Origin: Acidobacteriaceae bacterium
Lineage (GTDB): Bacteria > Acidobacteriota > Terriglobia > Terriglobales > Acidobacteriaceae
NCBI GenBank assembly: GCA_003151155.1
Contig: PLWX01000057.1
Coordinates: 17,268-55,296 of the forward strand
Direction: 5' to 3'
Length of the DNA: 38,029 nt
Both the position numbers and the translations under genes were made by a program. Below the pieces are notes generated by a model. The model saw only the letters and a list, made by a program, of their open reading frames with translations, was not told the origin of the DNA and searched no databases. Each line of letters starts with the position of its first letter. Within the stretch, counting starts at the first letter, position 1. Positions 1 through 7,271 of this stretch are shown piece by piece.

Positions 1-149
1 TTGAGGTCGGTGATGCCGGCACGCTTGACGGCTTCGCGCACAACGATGGCGCCCAGATCGGTGGCGCTGAGATCGGAGAGAGCGCCCTGGAATTTTCCGA
101 TGGGGGTACGAACAGCAGATACGATGACGATATCTTCCAACGATGCCAT
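1..149 (-). CDS. Acetyl-CoA C-acetyltransferase (thiolase), N-terminal part
   Basis: The gene runs off the left edge, so only the first 49 codons are visible. They read [20 protein letters not shown] and continue [25 protein letters not shown]. The [11 protein letters not shown] block is the characteristic N-terminal strand of thiolases, which condense or cleave acetyl-CoA/acetoacetyl-CoA in the cytoplasm. The catalytic Cys and His lie outside the window, so the degradative or biosynthetic subtype cannot be told. The ATG at 149 is preceded by an AGGAG Shine-Dalgarno sequence 8 bases upstream, which supports the start. The gene is divergent from the protease gene at 318. Confidence 0.85.
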   Translation of the reverse strand, partial: MASLEDIVIVSAVRTPIGKFQGALSDLSATDLGAIVVREAVKRAGITDL

Positions 150-198
150 GAGGAGTGCTCCTGGTAAGACTCGAATTTTGTCAGCGGAGGTCAAGTAA

Positions 199-240
199 CC
201 GTGGTGCGGGATTGGTGCATCTGCACAGGGACGACCACGG
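199..240. repeat. Nested dyad in the thiolase/protease divergent region
   Basis: An outer 7-base inverted repeat (CCGTGGT at 199-205 and ACCACGG at 234-240) encloses an inner 5-base one (GTGCA at 215-219 and TGCAC at 222-226). It lies between two divergent genes, where an operator would be expected. No protein can be assigned to it. Confidence 0.4.
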
Positions 241-317
241 CGGTTTCGCCAACCGGACATTATAAGATGGTGCGCAGGGCAGCGCCGATTCATGCGCGAG
301 AAAACCAAAGAGGCTTG

Positions 318-1070
318 ATGGAACCGACAACCATGGCTGAAGCATCGGTCATACCGGCGATCCCGCCGCAACCTCGCGGCATCGCGCCGGTGTGGCATAC
401 CGTGATTTTGCTGTTGCTGCTGCTCTCACTCGCACTCTCAGGAACGGTACGCTCGCAGAAAGAGACGGCGGTGGCAGGCCACTCTGCCATCTACATCGTA
501 ACCATCGTGTACCAGTGGATCCTGGTCGGCTTCATTGCATTTGGCGTCCGCCTGCGAGGCCGCACGCTTCGCGACTTGATCGGGGGGCGATGGAACTCCG
601 TGGAGGCAGTGCTGACGGACTTCGCCATCGGGCTCGGCGTCTGGTTCATCATTATCTGCACGGCCGCTGCAGTCGTGCTTTCCTTCAAGCTGCAGAATTC
701 GCTCTCGCAATCCGGGCAGCACTTGATGAAGAAGATCGCGCCGCAAACCAACCACGAGCTCGCGTTGTTTATGGTGCTGGCAATCACGGCGGGCTTTTGC
801 GAGGAAGTGATTTTCCGCGGATATATCCAGCAGCAATTCAAGGCGTGGACGAACAGCCGAGTGATCGCGGTGCTGGTTTCGACGACTTTCTTCGGTCTCG
901 GCCACCTTTACCAGGGACCGTTGCTGGCACTTGGACCGACGTTTCTTGGACTGATTTTCGCCGTGCTCGCAGAGTGGCGGAAGTCGTTGCGACCGGGAAT
1001 GATCACGCATACCTGGCAAGATTGCCTATCGGGAGTAGCACAGCACTTTGCGTCGAAGTTGGTTCACTGA
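318..1070 (+). CDS. CPBP family intramembrane metalloprotease (Abi/CAAX type)
   Basis: This is a 250-residue polytopic membrane protein of the CPBP family (type II CAAX prenyl endopeptidase-like, ABI). Family members cleave peptides within the membrane. Bacterial ones have been linked to bacteriocin self-protection and protein processing, but the substrate here is unknown. The signature is complete: EEVIFR at residues 162-167 gives the EExxxR motif, FGLGH at 192-196 gives the FxxxH motif, and a further conserved-type His follows in the last helix (HTWQD). Several hydrophobic segments are visible, the first at about 24-40. The start at 318 was chosen because AAAGAGG lies just upstream. An upstream in-frame GTG at 201 would add a non-hydrophobic leader without a ribosome site. 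Confidence 0.88.
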   Translation: MEPTTMAEASVIPAIPPQPRGIAPVWHTVILLLLLLSLALSGTVRSQKETAVAGHSAIYIVTIVYQWILVGFIAFGVRLRGRTLRDLIGGRWNSVEAVLTDFAIGLGVWFIIICTAAAVVLSFKLQNSLSQSGQHLMKKIAPQTNHELALFMVLAITAGFCEEVIFRGYIQQQFKAWTNSRVIAVLVSTTFFGLGHLYQGPLLALGPTFLGLIFAVLAEWRKSLRPGMITHTWQDCLSGVAQHFASKLVH

Positions 1071-1254
1071 TCTTGTCAGAATTGAGCGAGTGCCGTTTTG
1101 GAAAAATTGTGAAGTGCTTTTCACCAGTGTTCATGCGGGTGCGCGCGATGGGCAGAGTTTCGATGTGAGTGGAGCGCGAGTGAGATCACGAAAACAACGG
1201 ATGTGAAGTGACTAAAGTGTCGTGTTGAATAATTGGCTTCATGCCATTTTTCTC

Positions 1255-1283
1255 TTGACTTGAAAATTGAAGCAAACTATACA
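1255..1283 (+). promoter_or_regulatory. Near-consensus sigma-70 promoter of the Lys/Ala peptide gene
   Basis: TTGACT at 1255-1260 and TATACA at 1278-1283 are separated by exactly 17 bases, giving a strong housekeeping-type promoter. Transcription would start near 1290, leaving a leader of about 50 bases before the ATG at 1343. The surrounding bases are AT-rich compared with neighbouring genes. Confidence 0.75.
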
Positions 1284-1342
1284 ACTAACAAATTGCAATG
1301 GTTTGTTCATTGCAAGAAATTCAAAAGGGAGAATAGAAAACA

Positions 1343-1402
1343 ATGGCAACGAAAAAGGCTGCAAAGAAGGCTACGAAGAAGGCCGCCAAGAAAAAGAAGT
1401 AA
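1343..1402 (+). CDS. 19-residue Lys/Ala-rich histone-tail-like peptide
   Basis: A very short frame encodes MATKKAAKKATKKAAKKKK followed by TAA. The sequence is a KKAAKKATKKAAKK repeat with eleven lysines and no acidic or hydrophobic core residues. It resembles the C-terminal tails of histone H1-like proteins and of lysine-rich bacterial nucleoid proteins, so binding to DNA, RNA or another polyanion is a reasonable guess but is not shown. Three things argue for a real gene rather than a chance frame: the promoter at 1255-1283, a GGGAG ribosome-binding sequence about 11 bases upstream of the ATG, and a dedicated terminator at 1429-1461. Automatic annotation would probably miss it because of its length. 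Confidence 0.7.
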   Translation: MATKKAAKKATKKAAKKKK

Positions 1403-1428
1403 GCTGGCTCTCGAGCCTAAATGACCAC

Positions 1429-1461
1429 GGGGGACGCATAAAGCGTCCCCCGAAACTTTTT
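1429..1461 (+). terminator. Rho-independent terminator of the peptide gene
   Basis: A perfect 9-base stem, GGGGGACGC at 1429-1437 and GCGTCCCCC at 1443-1451, has a five-base ATAAA loop. It is followed by GAAAC and a run of five T at 1457-1461. It lies 26 bases after the peptide stop codon. Confidence 0.85.
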
Positions 1462-1512
1462 GCGCAAAAAAATCGATTGACCACAGAGGATGCAGAGGTG
1501 CGGGAGATTAAC

Positions 1513-2220
1513 TTAATCGAGGAGAGCAGCAGCGATTGAGACGGCGCTGATCGCCGCGGTTTCAGCGCGCAGGATCGTTGCTCCGAGCGAAGCACGCTGC
1601 CATCCAGCGGCATCGAAGAGTACGAGTTCCTCTTCCGTCCATCCGCCTTCGGGGCCGATCGCGAGCGCTACCGGCTCTTCCCTTCCTTCCATCAAATCCC
1701 GCAAACCGATGTCGTGTTCGTTCTCCGCGAGCACAACGCGAAGACCGTGTTGAGCTTCGATTGCCGGCCTTACCTTGATGGGCTCAGCGATCTCGGGCGG
1801 AGATAATCGACGCGATTGCTGTGCGGCTTCGAAGGCGATACGACGCCATCGCTCGGCACGCTTGGATGCAGAGGAGGCGAGATGGGGCTCGGTGCGACGC
1901 GCGATCATCGGAACGATCCGCGCTACTCCGAGTTCGGTGCACTTCTCTACCGCCCATTCGAAACGATCGAACTTGAAGACTGCAAGATAAAGAGTGAGAG
2001 GAGTGAGCGTCGCGGAAGGCAAATCTTCGCCAAGCGCGAACGCGACGCGATCCTCTGCGACCGAGATGATCGTTCCGCGACGGATGCGATCTCCGAGAGA
2101 GATATCGAATTGCTGGCCGACGCGGGCACGCAGTACGCGCGCAAGATGTGTGGCGTGGCTTCCGATGAGGGCAGCAGTATCGCCAGAATGTTCGTCGGCG
2201 ATCCAGCGGCGGCGGGTCAT
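1513..2220 (-). CDS. rsmE: 16S rRNA (uracil-1498-N3)-methyltransferase
   Basis: This 235-residue RsmE methylates U1498 at N3 in 16S rRNA of the 30S subunit. An N-terminal PUA-like region (about 1-70) precedes a SPOUT knot methyltransferase domain. The family motifs are present: FEAAQQSRR near 130-138, IGPEGGW at 188-194 and LGATILRAETA at 212-222, which form the SAM-binding trefoil knot. The start at 2220 (MTRRRW) matches the usual family N-terminus; a longer frame to 2352 would add an unrelated leader running through intergenic stem-loops. No good ribosome site precedes this ATG. The gene lies downstream of dnaJ on the same strand, an arrangement also seen in Bacillus, but 158 dyad-rich bases separate them. 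Confidence 0.93.
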   Translation of the reverse strand: MTRRRWIADEHSGDTAALIGSHATHLARVLRARVGQQFDISLGDRIRRGTIISVAEDRVAFALGEDLPSATLTPLTLYLAVFKFDRFEWAVEKCTELGVARIVPMIARRTEPHLASSASKRAERWRRIAFEAAQQSRRLSPPEIAEPIKVRPAIEAQHGLRVVLAENEHDIGLRDLMEGREEPVALAIGPEGGWTEEELVLFDAAGWQRASLGATILRAETAAISAVSIAAALLD

Positions 2221-2263
2221 GGAGAAAGAGTAGCAGAAGGGATTTTCGCCACTGCAAAGAAAA

Positions 2264-2295
2264 GGCCCCACCTTTTCGCTAGAAAGGATGGGGCC
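2264..2295. repeat. Stem-loop in rsmE upstream region
   Basis: GGCCCC at 2264-2269 pairs with GGGGCC at 2290-2295. A second helix, CCTTT at 2271-2275 with AAAGG at 2283-2287, stacks on it across a small internal loop. It sits between dnaJ and rsmE and may be a dispersed intergenic repeat. Confidence 0.55.
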
Positions 2296-2308
2296 AGAGT
2301 CCTTACTC

Positions 2309-2326
2309 CCCGGGCTGAAGCCCGGG
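2309..2326. repeat. GC-rich palindrome (REP-like)
   Basis: CCCGGGCT at 2309-2316 and AGCCCGGG at 2319-2326 form a perfect 8-base dyad around GA. It is the second of three dyads packed between dnaJ and rsmE. Confidence 0.6.
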
Positions 2327-2339
2327 ACCACCGATGAGC

Positions 2340-2378
2340 GTGAATCATCCACGAGAAGACCGCTCGTGGATGATTCAC
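2340..2378 (-). terminator. 16-base-pair hairpin at the end of dnaJ
   Basis: A perfect 16-base inverted repeat (arms 2340-2355 and 2363-2378, loop of 7) begins on the last base of the dnaJ stop codon. It would close the hrcA-grpE-dnaJ transcript. There is no T-tract on the minus strand after it, so it may work as an RNA-stabilising or attenuating hairpin rather than a classic intrinsic terminator. Confidence 0.6.
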
Positions 2379-3517
2379 TAGCTGAACATATCTTTCACTT
2401 TGCTCATGAGCGATTCTTTTTCCGGCTTGTTCTCTACGCTAGAGCCCGTCTCCAACTCCTGTAGCAGCTCTTTCTGGCGCTTCGTGAGCTTGGTGGGGGT
2501 CTGTACCTTGATCTGCACGTAGATGTCGCCCTTACCGTGTCCGTTGAGCACGGGGACCCCTTTGCCACGGAGCTTGATCTGGGTTCCAGCCTGCGTACCC
2601 TCGGGGATGTGCAGCTTATGGTCGCCCTCAAGGGTCGGGATCATGATGTCGGCGCCGAGCGCAGCCTGCGCATAAGAGATGGGCACGACGTAGAAAAGGT
2701 CTTTGCCCTCGCGCTCGAAGAACTTGTGTTCTTTCACGTGGAGCACGATGTAGAGATCGCCCGGAGATCCGCCTTGTGCTCCGGCTTCGCCTTGTCCGTT
2801 GTAGCGAATGCGGGTGCCATCTTCGACGCCGGCGGGAACCTTCACCTGGATGACGCGCTCTTTGACGACCGCGCCTTGTCCACGACAGGAAGTGCAGGGA
2901 TCGGTGATGACCTGGCCCGCACCACCGCATGCGCTACAGGTGCGCGAGACGCTGAAGAAGCCTTGCTGGAATCGTTCCTGACCGCGGCCACCGCATTTGC
3001 GGCAAGTGACCGGAGCCTTGCCCGGAGCTGCGCCAGTGCCCTGGCAGGTGTCGCAACGCTCATGGCGGCGTACCTTGGTTTCGGTTTCGAGACCGAAGAC
3101 GGCTTGTTCGAACTCCAGGGTGATGTCTTCGCGGAGATCGGCGCCGCGTTGCGCTCGCGAGCGTCCACGGCCTCGACCGAAGAGGTCACCCATGCCAAAC
3201 ATGTCAGAAAAGATTTCGCTGAAGTCGACCATGTTCGGATCGAAGCCCGAAGCTCCGCCGAAGCCGCCGTTGCCGCTAACGCCGGCGTGGCCGAAGCGAT
3301 CGTAGGCAGCGCGCTTTTCACTGTCCGACAGGATGGCGTAAGCCTCGCTGCACTCCTTGAACTTTTCTTCGGCTTCCTTGTTGTCGGGATTGCGGTCAGG
3401 GTGAAACTGCATCGCCAGTTTCCGATAGGAGCTCTTGATCTCCTGGTCAGTGGCGGTGCGGGTGACCTGCAGTACTTCGTAGTAGTCGCGTTTAACGTTC
3501 GTAGCCAGTGGAGACAT
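2378..3517 (-). CDS. dnaJ: Molecular chaperone DnaJ (Hsp40)
   Basis: This 379-residue class I J-protein delivers unfolded substrates to DnaK and stimulates its ATPase in the cytoplasm. The J domain occupies about residues 8-75, with the HPD motif at 39-41. A Gly/Phe-rich linker follows at about 80-125. Four CxxCxGxG zinc repeats have cysteine pairs at 155/158, 172/175, 194/197 and 208/211. The C-terminal substrate-binding domains complete the protein. It is the last gene of hrcA-grpE-dnaJ, 25 bases after grpE. The ATG is preceded directly by GAAGG with almost no spacer, which is unusual, but no alternative start is available before the J domain. DnaK is not encoded nearby. Confidence 0.97.
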   Translation of the reverse strand: MSPLATNVKRDYYEVLQVTRTATDQEIKSSYRKLAMQFHPDRNPDNKEAEEKFKECSEAYAILSDSEKRAAYDRFGHAGVSGNGGFGGASGFDPNMVDFSEIFSDMFGMGDLFGRGRGRSRAQRGADLREDITLEFEQAVFGLETETKVRRHERCDTCQGTGAAPGKAPVTCRKCGGRGQERFQQGFFSVSRTCSACGGAGQVITDPCTSCRGQGAVVKERVIQVKVPAGVEDGTRIRYNGQGEAGAQGGSPGDLYIVLHVKEHKFFEREGKDLFYVVPISYAQAALGADIMIPTLEGDHKLHIPEGTQAGTQIKLRGKGVPVLNGHGKGDIYVQIKVQTPTKLTKRQKELLQELETGSSVENKPEKESLMSKVKDMFS

Positions 3518-3542
3518 CCTTCAAGAATTTGCTTTCAGGTTT

Positions 3543-4103
3543 TTATTTGCTGCGCGCTACGCGCACCATCGCGGGGCGCAGCAGGCGGTCCTTGATCTTG
3601 TAGCCGCGTTGTAATTCGCCGATCACGGTGTTGTCGGGTGCCTCGTCGGTGTCTTCCATCTGGATGGCCTGGTGGAAGTTGGGATCGAAGAGCTCGCCCT
3701 CGGCGGCAATCGGCTGCACACCGAGCTTCGCCAGCGCGTCGTGGAACTGACGATCGATGAGTTCTACGCCGGAACGCAGTTGGTCGACATCGGAGGCGTC
3801 GGATTTGGCGGCGCGGTCGAGACTGTCGAGAATAGGCAGGAAGGACTTCAGCGCGTCGGCCACGGCGTAGTCACGATACTCCTGCTGTTCACGCGCGTTA
3901 CGCTTACGGAAGTTGTCGAACTCGGCCTGCAGGCGTGCGAGGCGATCGAGATATTGATCGCGCTCGTTGCGCAGCTTTTCCGCCTCTGCGTCGGGAGCGG
4001 CGGCGGCCTGGGATTCTTCGCCCTCGGCGGGCAATTCGTGATCGACGTCGAGTGGTGCGGAGTCGTCGACTTCTCCGTTGGATTTCATCTTCCAGTTTTT
4101 CAT
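3543..4103 (-). CDS. grpE: Nucleotide exchange factor GrpE
   Basis: This 186-residue GrpE releases ADP from DnaK. An acidic, low-complexity N-terminus (about 1-40) is followed by a long coiled-coil segment (about 41-100, containing RNERDQYLDRLARLQAEFDN). A C-terminal beta domain ends in the family motif GYKIKDRLLRPAMVRV near the terminus. The ATG at 4103 is 6 bases beyond the hrcA stop, suggesting coupled translation. A second Met at residue 6 is a less likely start. The gene should share the CIRCE-controlled hrcA promoter. Confidence 0.96.
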   Translation of the reverse strand: MKNWKMKSNGEVDDSAPLDVDHELPAEGEESQAAAAPDAEAEKLRNERDQYLDRLARLQAEFDNFRKRNAREQQEYRDYAVADALKSFLPILDSLDRAAKSDASDVDQLRSGVELIDRQFHDALAKLGVQPIAAEGELFDPNFHQAIQMEDTDEAPDNTVIGELQRGYKIKDRLLRPAMVRVARSK

Positions 4104-4109
4104 GTCTGC

Positions 4110-5153
4110 TTATTCCGAATCATTCCAGATGTGGTCGAAGAGCCGCGCGATGTACGAGACGGCCGAGATAGTGTGCTCGTAGTCGATACGAGTGGGCCCG
4201 ATCACTGCCAGGGATCCCACGACCTCATTGCCGACACGCGCGGGCGCACCAATCAATACAAAATTACTTAGATGCGGCAGGGTGTCTTCAAGACCCACAA
4301 CCACGCGCACCGCCTCCTGGCGTACGTCCACGTAGGCCGAAAGCAGGTTGACGATCCGCTGCTTCTCTTCGAGCGTCTTGAGCAGCTCGCGCAAGCGTTC
4401 GCGGTCGTGGTCGCCGACTATCAAATTCGAGGCGCCGTCGATATACACGTCCTGCGAAGCGTCGGTGGCCAAGGCGCCCTGCTTGTAGAGTTCCTCAACC
4501 GAGCGCATCAGGCGATCGTATTCGCTGCGCTCCTGCTCGATACGGCGGGCGATCTCGCCACGAATGTTCTCCATGGTCCAGCCACGGAAGTTCTCGTTGA
4601 TGAAGCGCGCCGCGTGATCCAGCTCAATTTGCGGGATATCGACACCGACACGCATCAGGCGGTCGCGCACCATTCCACTCTTATTGACCACGACGGCGAG
4701 CACCTTGCATTCCGCAAGGCGCTGGAAGTGCACGTGTTCGAGGGCATTGGTATGACCGATACCGGTGATCGCCACGCCCACGTTCTGCGAAAGGAACGAG
4801 AGGACGTGCGAGGTGCGCTCCATGAACTCCTGGACGTCGGTAATGCCGTGGAAGGTCTCCTTGATCATGCCTTCTTCGGCGGGGGCCAGTTGGGCTTCGC
4901 CGGTCAGATTCTTTACGTAATAACGATAGGCGGAGGCGGTCGGGATGCGTCCGGCGGAGGTGTGAGGCTGCTCGAGCAGGCCGGCGTCGGAGAGGTCGGC
5001 CATGACATTGCGGATGGTCGCGGCACTCAGACCTTCACGGCTCCCGCGAGCGAGTGTACGCGAACCCACGGGCTCGCCGGTCGAGATGTAGGTCTCGACA
5101 ATGGCAGTCAGGATTTCGCGTTCCCGTTTTCTGATCTGCGCTGGTTCAGCCAT
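4110..5153 (-). CDS. hrcA: Heat-inducible transcription repressor HrcA
   Basis: This 347-residue HrcA represses class I heat-shock genes by binding CIRCE operators; GroEL assists its folding in characterised systems. The N-terminal winged helix (about 1-70) contains the family block SREGLSAATIRNVMADL and then GLLEQPHTSAGRIPT. The rest is the GAF-like dimerisation domain, and the length is typical. The ATG at 5153 has GAGG four bases upstream. It is the first gene of hrcA-grpE-dnaJ, and a CIRCE element with a sigma-70 promoter lies in front of it (5223-5282), which fits autoregulation. Confidence 0.97.
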   Translation of the reverse strand: MAEPAQIRKREREILTAIVETYISTGEPVGSRTLARGSREGLSAATIRNVMADLSDAGLLEQPHTSAGRIPTASAYRYYVKNLTGEAQLAPAEEGMIKETFHGITDVQEFMERTSHVLSFLSQNVGVAITGIGHTNALEHVHFQRLAECKVLAVVVNKSGMVRDRLMRVGVDIPQIELDHAARFINENFRGWTMENIRGEIARRIEQERSEYDRLMRSVEELYKQGALATDASQDVYIDGASNLIVGDHDRERLRELLKTLEEKQRIVNLLSAYVDVRQEAVRVVVGLEDTLPHLSNFVLIGAPARVGNEVVGSLAVIGPTRIDYEHTISAVSYIARLFDHIWNDSE

Positions 5154-5222
5154 CGAGCCTCAGAGGCAAACCCTTTTGATGCAATTATTTAACGACATCC
5201 TAAGGACACGTCTGCTAGTTAT

Positions 5223-5252
5223 AGTTTAGGAACTTGATAAGGGTGTTGTCAA
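5223..5252 (-). promoter_or_regulatory. Sigma-70 promoter of hrcA-grpE-dnaJ
   Basis: On the minus strand a perfect TTGACA (5252-5247) is followed after 18 bases by TAAACT (5228-5223). This gives a transcript start near 5216 and a leader of roughly 60 bases before hrcA. The -35 box lies only 3 bases from the CIRCE element. Confidence 0.65.
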
Positions 5253-5255
5253 GGA

Positions 5256-5282
5256 TTAGCAGACCGGGCCTTAGAGTGCTAA
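5256..5282 (-). promoter_or_regulatory. CIRCE operator (HrcA-binding site)
   Basis: The sequence is TTAGCAGAC, nine bases, then GAGTGCTAA. The right arm is a perfect CIRCE half-site and the left arm matches TTAGCACTC in 7 of 9 positions; the spacer is the canonical 9 bases. The dyad extends by GGA/TCC outside the conserved arms. It overlaps the stop codon of the neighbouring hydrolase gene and abuts the -35 box of the hrcA promoter. Confidence 0.85.
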
Positions 5283-6838
5283 TCCCCTTTCTTCGCAGGA
5301 ACAAAATAGAAATCCTGATAGTCGCTGCTGAAGTCGGCCAGAGGGGAAAAGGGTTGCATGGTGAAGCGGTCGATGGAACCGTCTGGCTTGAGGGCAAAGG
5401 TAAGCAAGGCGTCGTCGAGATTCCAGTGGACTTTGAAGGTGTCATGCTGCCAGGGCTGCATCTCGCCGACGGTGCCGGGAGACGGATCAAGGGAAAGGGT
5501 GAGCTTGCCGTCTTTCAGGGCGATGGTCACCGGGCCGTACCAGGCGTCGTTATAGACACCGGTGTACTTCTCGAGAGGCAGGGAGGGCTGGGAATTCCCT
5601 GCACGCTTGGCGGCATCCTTCTTCATCGTTTCGTCGGCATCGTGCTGGGCTTTATCGTCGGCGGCCTTCCAGGCGGCGATCCAATCGTTGCCCTGGATTC
5701 CCAGATCGTGATCGACGACAAAGTTGGCGACGGCATTCATGGGACCGTCAGAGCTATCGAAGTTCGTCAACACGACTACACCGAGGTGACGATCGGGGAT
5801 GAGCACGACACGGGTAACGAAGCCCTGCAGGCCTCCGGAATGGCTTACGAACTTGTGACCATGGTAATCGCGCAGGCCCCAACCGAGGCCGTAGGCGGAG
5901 AAGTCAGTGTTCATCGCCGCGAGCGGACCGGATGCGTCCGCTGATGGAACGATGGTTTGCGGGGACCACATTTCGTGCGACTGCTTTTCGCTGAAGATGC
6001 GCCGCTCGCTGCCGGGAAGTTTGCCGTGGTCGAGTTGCACGATCATCCATTTCGCCATCTCGGCCACGCAGGAGTTGATCGCCCCGGCGGAGCTGATGGT
6101 GTCCTTGTTCTCAAGCTCATCGGCTTTCAGCTTGCCATCGATGCGCGAGTGCGGCCAGGCGAAATCGACGCCGGGCTTCAAGTCGGAATTGCTGAAGTTG
6201 CTGGTGGTCATACCAAGTGGGGCAGAAATGCGCTCGCGAACGGATGCTTCCCACGACTTTCCGGCGGTCGCCGCGATGAGTTCGCCGGCGGTGAGGAACA
6301 TCAGGTTGCTGTAGGCGTAGTAGCTGCGAAAGCTGTAAGCGGGCTTCATGTAGCGGATGCGGCGCACGATCTCGGCGCGCGTGTAGGTGGTGCGCGGCCA
6401 CAAAAGCATGTCGCCTTCGCCAAGGCCGAGCCCGCTGCGATGGCAGAGCAGGTCGCGGACGGTCAGTTCGTGAGAGACATACGGATCGTACATGGCAAAG
6501 CCGGGCAGCTTCTCGGCGACCTTGTCGTCCCAGGAAAGCTTGCCTTCATCGACCAGCGAAGCAATGGTTGCGGCGGTGAAGGCCTTGGTGTTGGATCCGA
6601 TGCCGAAGAGGGTGTTCTCGTCCACAGGCGTGGGATCGCCAAGTTTCCTGACGCCGTAGCCCTTCGCGAAAACGACTTTGCCGCCTTTCACGACCGCCAC
6701 CGCAAGGCCCGGCACTTCGAAGGTTTTCATCGCACGAGTGACGTAGGCATCGAGGTCCGCGGGGACGGACTGCGCGAAAGCCGCGAACGCGGTTGAGAGG
6801 AGAACAATGGCGAGCAGAAGTCTGCGGCAATGTTTCAT
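5279..6838 (-). CDS. Secreted serine hydrolase, beta-lactamase (class C/PBP4-like) family
   Basis: This 519-residue exported serine hydrolase belongs to the beta-lactamase/D-aminopeptidase superfamily (PF00144). A signal peptide ends near residue 22 (AFAAFAQ). The catalytic motifs are complete: SNTK (SxxK) at 82-85, YSN at 176-178 and HSGG (the KTG-equivalent) at 333-336. A C-terminal beta-rich extension of about 100 residues resembles the DUF3471 domain common in these proteins. Family members include esterases, peptidases and true lactamases, so the substrate cannot be inferred. The gene lies upstream of hrcA in the same direction, and its stop codon is inside the CIRCE element. Confidence 0.88.
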   Translation of the reverse strand: MKHCRRLLLAIVLLSTAFAAFAQSVPADLDAYVTRAMKTFEVPGLAVAVVKGGKVVFAKGYGVRKLGDPTPVDENTLFGIGSNTKAFTAATIASLVDEGKLSWDDKVAEKLPGFAMYDPYVSHELTVRDLLCHRSGLGLGEGDMLLWPRTTYTRAEIVRRIRYMKPAYSFRSYYAYSNLMFLTAGELIAATAGKSWEASVRERISAPLGMTTSNFSNSDLKPGVDFAWPHSRIDGKLKADELENKDTISSAGAINSCVAEMAKWMIVQLDHGKLPGSERRIFSEKQSHEMWSPQTIVPSADASGPLAAMNTDFSAYGLGWGLRDYHGHKFVSHSGGLQGFVTRVVLIPDRHLGVVVLTNFDSSDGPMNAVANFVVDHDLGIQGNDWIAAWKAADDKAQHDADETMKKDAAKRAGNSQPSLPLEKYTGVYNDAWYGPVTIALKDGKLTLSLDPSPGTVGEMQPWQHDTFKVHWNLDDALLTFALKPDGSIDRFTMQPFSPLADFSSDYQDFYFVPAKKGD

Positions 6839-6902
6839 CAGAGGCCCGATCGATGGAATAAGAAAGCGCAGCCAGTCTCAGGCGTGGAAGGAGAGTCGTC
6901 AA

Positions 6903-6926
6903 GCAAAAGGCGCAGCCGAAGCTGCG
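6903..6926 (-). terminator. Terminator after the antitoxin gene
   Basis: Read on the minus strand, CGCAGC-TTCG-GCTGCG (6926-6911) forms a six-base stem with a UUCG loop, followed by CCTTTTGCTT. A larger outer dyad, AGAGTCGTC at 6892-6900 with GACGACTCT at 6950-6958, encloses it and overlaps the antitoxin stop codon. Confidence 0.7.
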
Positions 6927-6956
6927 GCACGATACGGGATACGATTCGGGACGACT

Positions 6957-7271
6957 CTACGCTACCCGTCGCCTCTTCGCCGATGGCACGGCGCGTCTTA
7001 CCTCAAAGCGAACGTTCAGGTGATCGGCATACGTCAGCAGTTTCTCGATACTCATGATCGAGATCTTCCCGCGTAGCAAGTTGCTCACCTGTGGTTGGTG
7101 CTCTTTCAGTCGCGTTACCAACTCAGACTGCGAGTAACCTCTCTTCGAGATCTCGTCGAGCAGCGCCGAGAGAATCTCTGCTTTGAACTTCAAGGCCAAG
7201 CTCTCGGAGGACGAGAAACCTAAGTCTGCAAAAACGTTTCCCCGAGTAACGTGAGATGACTTACCTGTCAT
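6957..7271 (-). CDS. XRE-family antitoxin (HigA-like)
   Basis: This 104-residue DNA-binding protein carries an XRE helix-turn-helix of the HTH_37 kind at about residues 35-90; the core reads YSQSELVTRLKEHQPQVSNL and continues LRGKISIMSIEKLLTYAD. The N-terminus contains the GNVFADLGF block typical of antitoxins paired with Gp49-like (HigB) toxins. Its ATG overlaps the toxin stop codon as ATGA (7271-7268), a toxin-first order as in higBA. It should repress its own operon, probably at the palindrome 7677-7696. The frame is intact although the partner toxin is broken, so it may persist as a solitary regulator. Confidence 0.85.
   Translation of the reverse strand: MTGKSSHVTRGNVFADLGFSSSESLALKFKAEILSALLDEISKRGYSQSELVTRLKEHQPQVSNLLRGKISIMSIEKLLTYADHLNVRFEVRRAVPSAKRRRVA

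Noticed and set aside
392-1168. 258-residue frame overlapping the CPBP protease gene
   Set aside because: Arg/His/Ala-rich shadow in the +1 frame; the protease frame carries all family motifs.
2537-3595. Long plus-strand frame opposite dnaJ
   Set aside because: Antisense shadow of a certain gene; no ribosome site and no recognisable domain.
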